From assembly GCA_030535605.1 (NCBI GenBank), contig JAUNRQ010000019.1, positions 1-42,840 on the forward strand: a stretch of DNA of 42,840 nt, in the 5' to 3' direction. Origin of the DNA: Pseudoxanthomonas suwonensis. Lineage in GTDB: Bacteria; Pseudomonadota; Gammaproteobacteria; Xanthomonadales; Xanthomonadaceae. The stretch's first letter is position 1. Each line of letters starts with the position of its first letter. The translations under genes and the position numbers were made by a program. The notes beneath the pieces were generated by a model. The model worked only from the letters and a program-made list of their open reading frames with translations, was not told where the DNA came from and did not search any database. This document shows, piece by piece, positions 1 to 6,683 of this stretch.

Positions 1-237
1 AAGGCCGCGGCAAAGAAGTCCACGAAGAAGGCTGCGAAGAAGGTCGTGAAAAAGGCCGCTGCGAAGAAGGCCGCCAAGAAGCCGACGGCCAGGAAGAGCA
101 CCGCCAAGGCGGCAAGGAAGGTCGCCAAGAAGCCCGCGGCCAAGAAGCCGGCTGCGAAGAAGGCTGCACGCAAGAAGACCGCAAAGAAGGCTGCGCCGGC
201 AGCGATGCCGCCAACGGCCCCGGTCAACGTGATGTAA
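1..237 (+). CDS. Lys/Ala-rich C-terminal tail of a truncated protein (5' end outside window)
   Basis: The frame is open from the first base and ends in TAA at 235-237. It encodes almost nothing but Lys and Ala with some Thr, Pro and Val, in loose AAKK / KKPAA repeats, and closes with a Pro/Ala/Met segment (APAAMPPTAPVNVM). Such tails bind DNA non-specifically. In this bacterial group they occur on histone H1-like/AlgP-like proteins and as C-terminal extensions of proteins such as DNA topoisomerase I. The catalytic or globular part lies upstream of the window, so the parent protein cannot be named. An intrinsic terminator follows 30 bases after the stop, so this is the end of its transcription unit. 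Confidence 0.7.
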   Translation, partial: KAAAKKSTKKAAKKVVKKAAAKKAAKKPTARKSTAKAARKVAKKPAAKKPAAKKAARKKTAKKAAPAAMPPTAPVNVM

Positions 238-266
238 ATCCGGCAGCAACCGGAGCGCTCATCGAT

Positions 267-302
267 ACCTCCCCGCAGGCCCAGGCGGGGAGGTGTTTTT
301 TT
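267..302 (+). terminator. Rho-independent terminator of the Lys/Ala-rich gene
   Basis: A perfect 10-bp stem, ACCTCCCCGC (267-276) with GCGGGGAGGT (285-294), has an 8-base loop and is followed by G and seven T (296-302). This is a textbook intrinsic terminator on the plus strand, 30 bases after the stop codon of the first gene. Confidence 0.93.
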
Positions 303-338
303 GGAGCAAGCGGTGCCGGTCCGTTCGTCGCCCACGAC

Positions 339-389
339 GACGCCGGGTCAAGGCCCGGCGTCAGGGATGGTTGCTTCCGGCGACGCCGG
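339..389. repeat. Two adjacent GC-rich hairpins 3' of the serine hydrolase gene
   Basis: GACGCCGGG (339-347) pairs perfectly with CCCGGCGTC (354-362) across a 6-base loop. A second palindrome, CCGGCG-A-CGCCGG, lies at 377-389. They sit just beyond the stop of the reverse-strand gene that ends at 398, where they could act as mRNA-stabilising or REP-like structures. Neither has a T-tract, so they are not convincing intrinsic terminators. Confidence 0.5.
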
Positions 390-397
390 CAAATGAA

Positions 398-1786
398 TCA
401 ATGCGGGGCCGCGTTGGCCCGGTGCGACTGCGCGCCGGCAGCCGGGTTCTGCCCGTCGGCGTACATCGCCTCCGGGATTTCGCCGACATCCAGCCATGCC
501 TGGTACGGCATGCCGATGGCACTGTCGAGGATGGTCGGCAATAACCCCGACGGGGCATTGCTTTCACCGTTCCAGAGGATGGCGACGCCGATATCCCGCT
601 CCGGGATCATCGCGATCACGCCGCGGTAGCCCTGCACTGCACCACCGTGGAACACCATGCGGTGTCCCGCATAGTCGTAAACGCGCCAGCCCATGCCGTA
701 GCCGGCACTGCCAAGGCGCTGTCCGCGCCACGAGCGGCCGCGCACTTCACCCGGGGTGTCGACCACCGGTGTGTGCAGGGTGGAGAGCAACGATTGCGAC
801 AACACGTCCGGGCGATGGCCGGTCTGTGCCAGCAGCCACTGCGCCATGTCGCTGGCGCTGGCATTGACGCCGGCGGCCGGACCGACGCGGTAATAGGTCG
901 GCTTCGGCGACACCGGACTCCAGCCACCGCCGGCGCGCACGTGCGGACGAGCCCAGCGCGGGCTGGATACCAGACCTTCGAGGCCGACGCTGGCGTCGTT
1001 CATGCCCAGTGGCATCAGGATGCGGCGCGCGACCGAATCGCCGTAGAACTGCCCGGTGGTGGCGAACACCACGTCGCCGATCAGGCTGAAGGCCACGTTC
1101 TGGTAGGCATAGCAGTCGCCGGGCATGCAGTTCATCGGAAGGCTCGACAGCCGCTGCACGAGGCTGGCGTAGCTGGCATTGCGCTCGATGTCGCGATCGA
1201 ATGCGTTGCGGCCGATGCCCACCCGGTGACTGAGGACGTCGGCAACGGTCAGTTGTTGCGCCGCGCCGGGCGAGGACAGTTGCAGCGACGGCATGTATTC
1301 GGTGATGCGGCTGTCCCAGCGCAACGCGCCGTCGGCCACCAGCATCCCGGCGAGCGTGCCGGCGAACGGCTTGGACAGCGAGGCCAGCCGGAACACGGTG
1401 TGCGCGTCGACCGGCTGGCCGCCGCGCACGTCGGTGACGCCATAACCGCGCGCACTAAGGACGCGCCCGTCCTGGACGATGGCCATGGCCAGACCCGGAA
1501 CACGCTGATTGGCGACCAGTGCCTGTGCCAGGACTTCGAAATGATCGACGTCGAATCCCGATGCGACCGGCGTGGTGCTGTGCGGCGGCGGGACATAGCC
1601 GATGTTGCGGTTGACCGCGGTCGACGACGCCATGTGCGCCGGCGTTCCGGGGGCCGCTGCGGCCTCGCTGTTCCAGCGCAGACTCTGCGCCGGCGTGGCC
1701 AGTGCCAGTGACGTGCACGCCATCAGCACGGCCGCCTTCAGGCCGTGGCGGCGACGCGAGTGCTTCGATGGGCGGGTTGCTTTCAT
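398..1786 (-). CDS. Secreted serine hydrolase of class C beta-lactamase / penicillin-binding fold
   Basis: This 462-residue protein has a basic N-terminus and a hydrophobic segment at about 16-34, consistent with export. The three active-site motifs of the class C beta-lactamase / D-Ala-D-Ala peptidase superfamily (Pfam Beta-lactamase) are in order: SLSK at 136-139 (nucleophile Ser136, Lys139), YQN at 228-230 and HGG at 380-382. HGG replaces the KTG triad typical of true AmpC, which is usual for esterase/peptidase members of the family. I therefore infer an envelope hydrolase or DD-peptidase-like enzyme rather than a resistance beta-lactamase. An AGGAG-type ribosome site precedes the ATG at 1786. 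The gene is divergent from lemA, with about 80 bases between them for two promoters. The last 25 residues (rich in Ala, Asn, His) look disordered. Confidence 0.88.
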   Translation of the reverse strand: MKATRPSKHSRRRHGLKAAVLMACTSLALATPAQSLRWNSEAAAAPGTPAHMASSTAVNRNIGYVPPPHSTTPVASGFDVDHFEVLAQALVANQRVPGLAMAIVQDGRVLSARGYGVTDVRGGQPVDAHTVFRLASLSKPFAGTLAGMLVADGALRWDSRITEYMPSLQLSSPGAAQQLTVADVLSHRVGIGRNAFDRDIERNASYASLVQRLSSLPMNCMPGDCYAYQNVAFSLIGDVVFATTGQFYGDSVARRILMPLGMNDASVGLEGLVSSPRWARPHVRAGGGWSPVSPKPTYYRVGPAAGVNASASDMAQWLLAQTGHRPDVLSQSLLSTLHTPVVDTPGEVRGRSWRGQRLGSAGYGMGWRVYDYAGHRMVFHGGAVQGYRGVIAMIPERDIGVAILWNGESNAPSGLLPTILDSAIGMPYQAWLDVGEIPEAMYADGQNPAAGAQSHRANAAPH

Positions 1787-1869
1787 CTGCTCCTCCCCGT
1801 GCGTATGCTAGGCCGACGGTCCGATGATATTCCGACAGTGGCCGCTTTGCATGAACAAGGGGAACTGTG

Positions 1870-2466
1870 ATGGCTGGTGTTCTGATCCTGCTGGCAATCG
1901 TGGTCGGCTTGGCGTTGTTCGTCGTCGGCATCTACAACGGCCTGGTGACCGCCCGCAATGCCTTCCGCAATGCATTCGCGCAAATCGACGTGCAACTGCA
2001 GCGGCGCTTCGATCTGATTCCGAACCTGGTCGAAGTGGCCAAGCAGTACATGAGCCACGAACGCGAGACGCTGGAAGCCGTGGTCGCGGCCCGCAGTGCC
2101 GCCCAGTCGGGTCTGGCTGCGGCCAAGGCCAATCCCGGTGATCCGGGAGCGATGGCGGAGCTGGCGGCCGCGCAGGGCGCGCTCAACGCCGGGCTCGGGC
2201 GGCTGCTGGCCATCGCCGAGGCCTATCCGGACTTGAAGGCCAACCAGAACATGATGCAGTTGACCGAAGAGCTGACCAGCACCGAGAACCGGGTGGCGTT
2301 CGCGCGGCAGGCGTACAACGACGCCGTCATGCAGTACAACAACAAGCGTGAAGTGTTCCCGTCCAGCGTGGTCGCGGGCATGTTCAATTTCGCGCCGGCC
2401 GCGCTGCTGGATATCCCGGTCGAGAAGCGCGACCTCGTGCGCGAGGCACCGAAGGTCCAGTTCTGA
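1870..2466 (+). CDS. lemA: LemA family membrane protein
   Basis: About 198 residues. One N-terminal transmembrane segment (roughly residues 4-25) is followed by the LemA signature: RNAFRNAFAQIDVQLQRR, then DLIPNLVEV and later ALNAGLGRLLAIAEAYPDLK. The rest is a long helical domain, as in the Thermotoga LemA structure. The preferred start is ATG 1870, because AAGGGGA at 1857-1863 is six bases away; a GTG at 1867 is in frame but too close. The M48 protease gene follows after 8 bases. LemA-M48 pairs are common in proteobacteria and suggest a shared envelope quality-control job. The biochemical role of LemA is not established. Confidence 0.93.
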   Translation: MAGVLILLAIVVGLALFVVGIYNGLVTARNAFRNAFAQIDVQLQRRFDLIPNLVEVAKQYMSHERETLEAVVAARSAAQSGLAAAKANPGDPGAMAELAAAQGALNAGLGRLLAIAEAYPDLKANQNMMQLTEELTSTENRVAFARQAYNDAVMQYNNKREVFPSSVVAGMFNFAPAALLDIPVEKRDLVREAPKVQF

Positions 2467-2474
2467 CGCCGGAC

Positions 2475-4373
2475 ATGGCCGGTGCCATGAACTTCTTCGA
2501 GCGCCAGGCCGCGGCGCGTCGTGCCAGCAACCGGCTGGTGCTGCTGTTCGCGCTGGCGGTGATCGGGATCATCGCCGCGGTGTGCGTTGCCGCAGCGGCC
2601 GTGGTGGGGCCGGATCCGGGTGTGCTGGCGGCCGCCGCCCTGGCCACGCTGCTGGTGATCGGGCTGGGTTCGCTGTTCCGCATCACCACGCTGCGTGATG
2701 GCGGTAGCGCGGTCGCCCAGCAGATGGGAGGGACACCGGTCCCCGCCGACACCACCGACCTGGATCTTCGCCGCCTGCGCAACGTGGTCGAGGAAGTGGC
2801 GATCGCCTCCGGCGTGCCGATGCCGCAGCTGTTCGTGCTGGAGAAGGAAGCCGGCATCAATGCCTTCGCCGCCGGCTACGCGCCGGCCGATGCGGCGGTC
2901 GCCGTCACCCGCGGTGCGCTCGACCGGCTCAATCGCGACGAGTTGCAGGGCGTGGTCGCGCACGAGTTCAGCCACGTGCTCAATGGCGACATGCGCTTGA
3001 ACATCCGCCTGGTCGGGGTGCTGTTCGGCATCCTGATGCTCAGTACCATCGGGCGCAAGGTGTTGCAGCTCGGTGGCCGCAGCCGCGAACGCGGTGCCGC
3101 CGCCGTTGTGGTGGCCGCGCTGGTGGCGATGGTGATCGGCGCGATCGGGCTGTTCTTCGGGCGCATGATCAAGGCCGGCATCAGCCGCTCGCGGGAAATG
3201 CTGGCCGATGCCTCGGCGGTGCAGTTCACCCGCCAGCCGCAGGGACTGGCCGGCGCCCTCAAAAAAATTGCCGGCGTGCAGGAAGGCTCGCGACTGAACG
3301 AGCGCGCCGACGCCGAGGAAGTCAGCCACATGCTCTTCGGTGATGGGGTCGGGTTGCGCGGAATGTTCGCCACCCACCCGCCGCTGTTGCAGCGCATCCA
3401 GGCACTGGAACCGGGTTTCGACGATGCCCGCCTGCAGCAACTGCGGCGGCAATGGCTGGATGTGCCTCCCAGCGGTCTTGCCGAGGACCGGTTGCTGGGG
3501 CTGGATCAGGTCAGCGTCGAGCCGCTGCCGGCCAGCGACGGTACCTTGCAGGTGACGCCGCCGATGGTGTCGGGACAGGTCGCCAATCCGGCCACCGACG
3601 ACTACCGCCGCGCCGGACGCCTGCACGCGGGGCTTGGCCCGGCATTGCGCGCGTTGGCGCGCGAACGCGATCAGGCGATGCCATTGCTGCTGGCCTTGCT
3701 GCTGGATGCCGCTGCCGGCACCCGCTCGCGCCAGGACAGCGAGATCCGGGCACGCCTGGGTGAGGACGTGCTGGCCCGCGTGCACGAGCTGGCCGACGGC
3801 CCGCTGCGCGAGTTGCACCCTCTGCTGCGGCTGCCGCTGGCCGAGCTGGCCTTTCCGGTTCTGCGACTGCGGCCACGGCCGGAGCTGGAGACGTTCCTGG
3901 ACACCGTGGATGCGGTCATCCACACCGACGCCGAAGTCTCGCTGTTCGAATACTGCTTGGGCATGTTGTTGCAGGTGCAGGTGCGCGAGTCACTGGATCC
4001 GCGGCGCTTCGCCCGCTTCGGTCGGCGCCGCCTGCGCGATGCCAGCGATGCCGCGGCGACGCTGCTGGCGGTGGTCGCCGACGTCGGCCATCCGCACGAT
4101 GCCGCGGCGGCGCGGCGAGCCTACCTGGCGGGGATGCAGCGCCTGCTGCCGGATCTGCACCTGCCCTATGCGACGCCAGCGGAGCGACTGCGCGCGCTTG
4201 ACCAGGCATGGCCGGTACTGGATGCGCTGGACCCGTTCGCCAAGCAGTTGCTGGTCGAGGCGATCACCGTGGCGATCGGCCACGACGGACGCATCAACGT
4301 CGCCGAAGCGGAACTGCTGCGCACCATCTGCGGCGTCCTGCACTGCCCGCTGCCGCCAGTGCTGGAGAGCTGA
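2475..4373 (+). CDS. M48 family zinc metalloprotease, membrane-bound, with long C-terminal extension
   Basis: A 632-residue protein. Two membrane segments near residues 20-45 and 48-70 precede the protease domain. The zinc site HEFSH is at 163-167, and the third ligand is probably Glu241 in the SREMLADA stretch. Further hydrophobic segments lie around 178-193 and 206-230, giving an HtpX-like topology. After about residue 330 there is a helical domain of some 300 residues not found in plain HtpX. Its last 45 residues (for example GHDGRINVAEAELLR) resemble TerB-type helical bundles by eye. The gene lies 8 bases after lemA, so the two are probably one operon. The start is uncertain: ATG 2475 or ATG 2487, neither with a clear ribosome site. 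The likely role is turnover of membrane proteins. Confidence 0.9.
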   Translation: MAGAMNFFERQAAARRASNRLVLLFALAVIGIIAAVCVAAAAVVGPDPGVLAAAALATLLVIGLGSLFRITTLRDGGSAVAQQMGGTPVPADTTDLDLRRLRNVVEEVAIASGVPMPQLFVLEKEAGINAFAAGYAPADAAVAVTRGALDRLNRDELQGVVAHEFSHVLNGDMRLNIRLVGVLFGILMLSTIGRKVLQLGGRSRERGAAAVVVAALVAMVIGAIGLFFGRMIKAGISRSREMLADASAVQFTRQPQGLAGALKKIAGVQEGSRLNERADAEEVSHMLFGDGVGLRGMFATHPPLLQRIQALEPGFDDARLQQLRRQWLDVPPSGLAEDRLLGLDQVSVEPLPASDGTLQVTPPMVSGQVANPATDDYRRAGRLHAGLGPALRALARERDQAMPLLLALLLDAAAGTRSRQDSEIRARLGEDVLARVHELADGPLRELHPLLRLPLAELAFPVLRLRPRPELETFLDTVDAVIHTDAEVSLFEYCLGMLLQVQVRESLDPRRFARFGRRRLRDASDAAATLLAVVADVGHPHDAAAARRAYLAGMQRLLPDLHLPYATPAERLRALDQAWPVLDALDPFAKQLLVEAITVAIGHDGRINVAEAELLRTICGVLHCPLPPVLES

Positions 4374-4377
4374 AGGC

Positions 4378-4935
4378 TTACAGTCCGGAGCACTGGCCCT
4401 GCCTGGACGCCGCGCGGTTGGCACCGCCGGCGGGGGCGGGCACGTTGCCCTCGCATTGCAGGTTGCCGTCCATCACGTTGTTGCGCAGAGTCACGCCGCC
4501 ACGGTTGTCCTTGACCTGCAGGTTGCCAGCGACGCGGTTGCTGGTCGCGACCACCGAGGCGCGATGGTCGTCCAGTTGCAGGTCGCCTTCGATCGCGGCG
4601 TTGCTGATGCGGGCGCTGTTGCCTTGGCGCAGTTGCACGCTGCCGTCGATCGAGCCGCCATCGATGGTGATCGCGCGTGCGCCCTCGGCCTGGACGTTGC
4701 CGCCGATGCGCGAGCCGCTCATCGACAGGCTGCCTCCGCGTGCGACCACCACCGATCCACTGGTCCGCACGCCCTGCAGATTGCAGGTGCCGCCGGTCCG
4801 GACCGCGATGTTGTCGTGGTCGCCGCTGAGCGTGCCGTCGCAGCGGCGCTCGTCCGCATGCGCGGCACCGGTCAGGCCGGCGGCAAGGATGGCCAGCGGC
4901 AACAGGCTGGCAAGGACGGTTCGCTGCATGGCCAT
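4378..4935 (-). CDS. Secreted repeat protein, probable right-handed beta-helix
   Basis: 185 residues from ATG 4935, chosen because GGAGA lies 8 bases upstream; longer in-frame starts up to 5118 lack a ribosome site. Residues 1-27 are a signal peptide ending in AHA. The mature part is built from imperfect repeats of about 20 residues, each ending in a G-(N/D/S)-(L/V)-Q element (GGNVQ, DGSVQ, EGDLQ, AGNLQ, DGNLQ). That pattern fits a small parallel beta-helix. Four cysteines (32, 51, 161, 182) flank the repeat block and may form disulphides that cap it. It resembles DUF3060-like secreted proteins, but I cannot confirm a family. It converges tail-to-tail with the M48 gene, 4 bases apart. Function unknown. 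Confidence 0.78.
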   Translation of the reverse strand: MAMQRTVLASLLPLAILAAGLTGAAHADERRCDGTLSGDHDNIAVRTGGTCNLQGVRTSGSVVVARGGSLSMSGSRIGGNVQAEGARAITIDGGSIDGSVQLRQGNSARISNAAIEGDLQLDDHRASVVATSNRVAGNLQVKDNRGGVTLRNNVMDGNLQCEGNVPAPAGGANRAASRQGQCSGL

Positions 4936-5125
4936 GCGGGTTTCTCCGATGACGGGCTGTGGCTGCAAGGTTGGGAGGTCCGGGCCGAATTGCAACTGAA
5001 CCGATGCCGGCGCGTGGACACGGCTGCCATTGTCGCCGGAGCGTCGCGCCGGCCGGTGGCGGCAGCTGCCGGCTTCGGCTACCGTTCGCGCAGGCCGGAT
5101 GCACTGTCCGGTGAGCACGATCCGG

Positions 5126-6496
5126 ATGTCCGAACCCTCCCCGACCGCCTTGTCGCGGCTGCGCGCCGAACTGGCCGACTCACCGCCGCTGTGGTGGGCG
5201 TTGCTGTATTTCTTCAGCCTGTTGTGCGGGTACTACGTGTTGCGCCCGGTGCGCGATGCGATGGGGGCGTCGGCGGATGCGGCGACCCTGTTCCCGGATC
5301 GGCTGCTGGCCTGGTCTGCCACCGTCGGCATCGATCTGCATGCGTACACGCTGCAGGTGCTGTTCACGCTCACGTTTCTTGTCATGGTGGCGCTGCAGCC
5401 GCTGTACGGATGGTTGGTGTCGCGCTGGCCGCGGCGGGTCTTCCTGCCGGTGGTGTATTCGGCCTTCATTGCCTGCCTGATGGCGTTCTGGTGGGCCTTC
5501 GACCGTGAACTGCCAGGGCGTGGCGTGCTGTTCTTCGTCTGGGTGGCGGTGTTCAACCTGTTCGCGGTGACGGTGTTCTGGAGTTACATGGCCGATGTGT
5601 TCGACAACGACCACGCCAAGCGCGTGTACGGCTACATCGGTGCCGGCGGCACCATCGGTGCGCTGACCGGACCGGCCATCACGCGGATGCTGGTCGGTAC
5701 CCTGGGCGTTGATCGGCTGCTGCTGGTGTCCGCCGGCTTCCTGCTGCTGTGCCTGCTGTGCATCGTGATGCTGCGGCCGTGGGCGATGCGGCGTGAGCAG
5801 CGTGAAGGTCGGGATGGGCGTGGCGCGGCCATGGGCGGGTCGATCTGGGCCGGGCTGCGCTTGGTGGCCGCCGACCCGCTGCTGCGCGCACTGGCACTGC
5901 TGATGTTCTTCGGTGTCGGCGTCGGCACGTTGCTGTACAACGAGCAGGCGGCGATCGTGCGCCAGGCGTATCCGACTGCCGAGGCGGCAACGCGCTTCTA
6001 CTCCAGCCTGGACTGGGCGATCAACGGGCTGACCATCGTCATCCAGTTGTTCCTCACCCGTTGGCTGCTGCGTCGGCACGGTGTGGGGCCGGCCCTGCTG
6101 GTGCCGGCATTCGCCATCCTGGTCGGCTATTGCCTGCTGGCGGCCTCGCCGCTGCCGTTGCTGGTGGCACTGGTGCAGATCGCCACCCGCGCCGGCGAGT
6201 TCTCGCTGTCCAAGCCTGCGCGCGAAACCATCTACACACGTGTCGATCGGCAGTCGCGCTACAAGGCCAAGGCGGTCATCGACACTGCCGTGTACCGGTT
6301 CGGTGACCTCACCTGGGTGTGGACGCACAAGTTGCTGTCGGTGATCGGCAGCAAGCTGGTGTTCCTTGCCGGCATCGGCATTGCCGCCGGACTGGTGGTC
6401 GGGGCGTGGAAGGTGGTGCGTGAGCAGCGCCGGTTGCCGGAGCAGGCCGGGGCGGCCACGGTGCGGGCCCCGGCGCGAGACCCGGCGCTCGGCTGA
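5126..6496 (+). CDS. MFS-type transporter, NTP/NDP-exchanger-like
   Basis: 456 residues from ATG 5126, with about 12 hydrophobic segments spread over the whole length, so an inner-membrane carrier. The YYVLRPVRDAMG motif just after the first segment is shared by bacterial proteins annotated as MFS or NTP/NDP (TLC/NTT-like) transporters. Glycine-rich GYIGAGGTIGALTGP in the middle is a typical carrier helix. The charged stretch near residue 395 (RQSRYKAKAVIDT) is also conserved in this group. The substrate cannot be read from sequence. Longer in-frame starts exist at 5030 (ATG) and 5111 (GTG); the chosen start places MSEPS directly before the first helix. The gene is divergent from the beta-helix gene, with a 190-base gap. 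Confidence 0.85.
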   Translation: MSEPSPTALSRLRAELADSPPLWWALLYFFSLLCGYYVLRPVRDAMGASADAATLFPDRLLAWSATVGIDLHAYTLQVLFTLTFLVMVALQPLYGWLVSRWPRRVFLPVVYSAFIACLMAFWWAFDRELPGRGVLFFVWVAVFNLFAVTVFWSYMADVFDNDHAKRVYGYIGAGGTIGALTGPAITRMLVGTLGVDRLLLVSAGFLLLCLLCIVMLRPWAMRREQREGRDGRGAAMGGSIWAGLRLVAADPLLRALALLMFFGVGVGTLLYNEQAAIVRQAYPTAEAATRFYSSLDWAINGLTIVIQLFLTRWLLRRHGVGPALLVPAFAILVGYCLLAASPLPLLVALVQIATRAGEFSLSKPARETIYTRVDRQSRYKAKAVIDTAVYRFGDLTWVWTHKLLSVIGSKLVFLAGIGIAAGLVVGAWKVVREQRRLPEQAGAATVRAPARDPALG

Positions 6497-6644
6497 GTCG
6501 GCGATCCGCCTGGCCCCGCGTCGTGAGCGAGGCCACTGCGGATTCCGGATGGCTGTTGGCCGACCGTGGCGGAAAGTGCGTTGCTGTGCGTTGCTGTTGC
6601 AGCCCGCGACAGTGCTGGAGATGCTGGACGCCGACGCGCTGATT

Positions 6645-6673
6645 GCCTGCCCCCGGCGCTTGCCGGGGCAGGC
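6645..6673. terminator. Candidate bidirectional hairpin between convergent genes
   Basis: GCCTGCCCCCGGC (6645-6657) faces GCCGGGGCAGGC (6662-6673) across a 4-base loop, giving a 12-bp stem with one bulged C. It lies between the transporter end (6496) and the fadE end (6684), where convergent transcripts need to stop. There is no T-tract on either strand, so intrinsic termination is only possible. The rest of 6497-6644 shows no supportable gene. Confidence 0.5.
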
Positions 6674-6683
6674 ATCAGGCGGA

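Noticed and set aside
398..1786. AmpC-type resistance beta-lactamase
   Set aside because: The third motif is HGG rather than KTG and no ampR-like gene is adjacent, so a general serine hydrolase is the safer call.
2223..3923. Long open frame (566 codons) antisense to lemA and the M48 gene
   Set aside because: The plus-strand genes have clear family motifs. The antisense frame is His/Gln/Arg-rich with no recognisable domain and arises from high GC in third positions.
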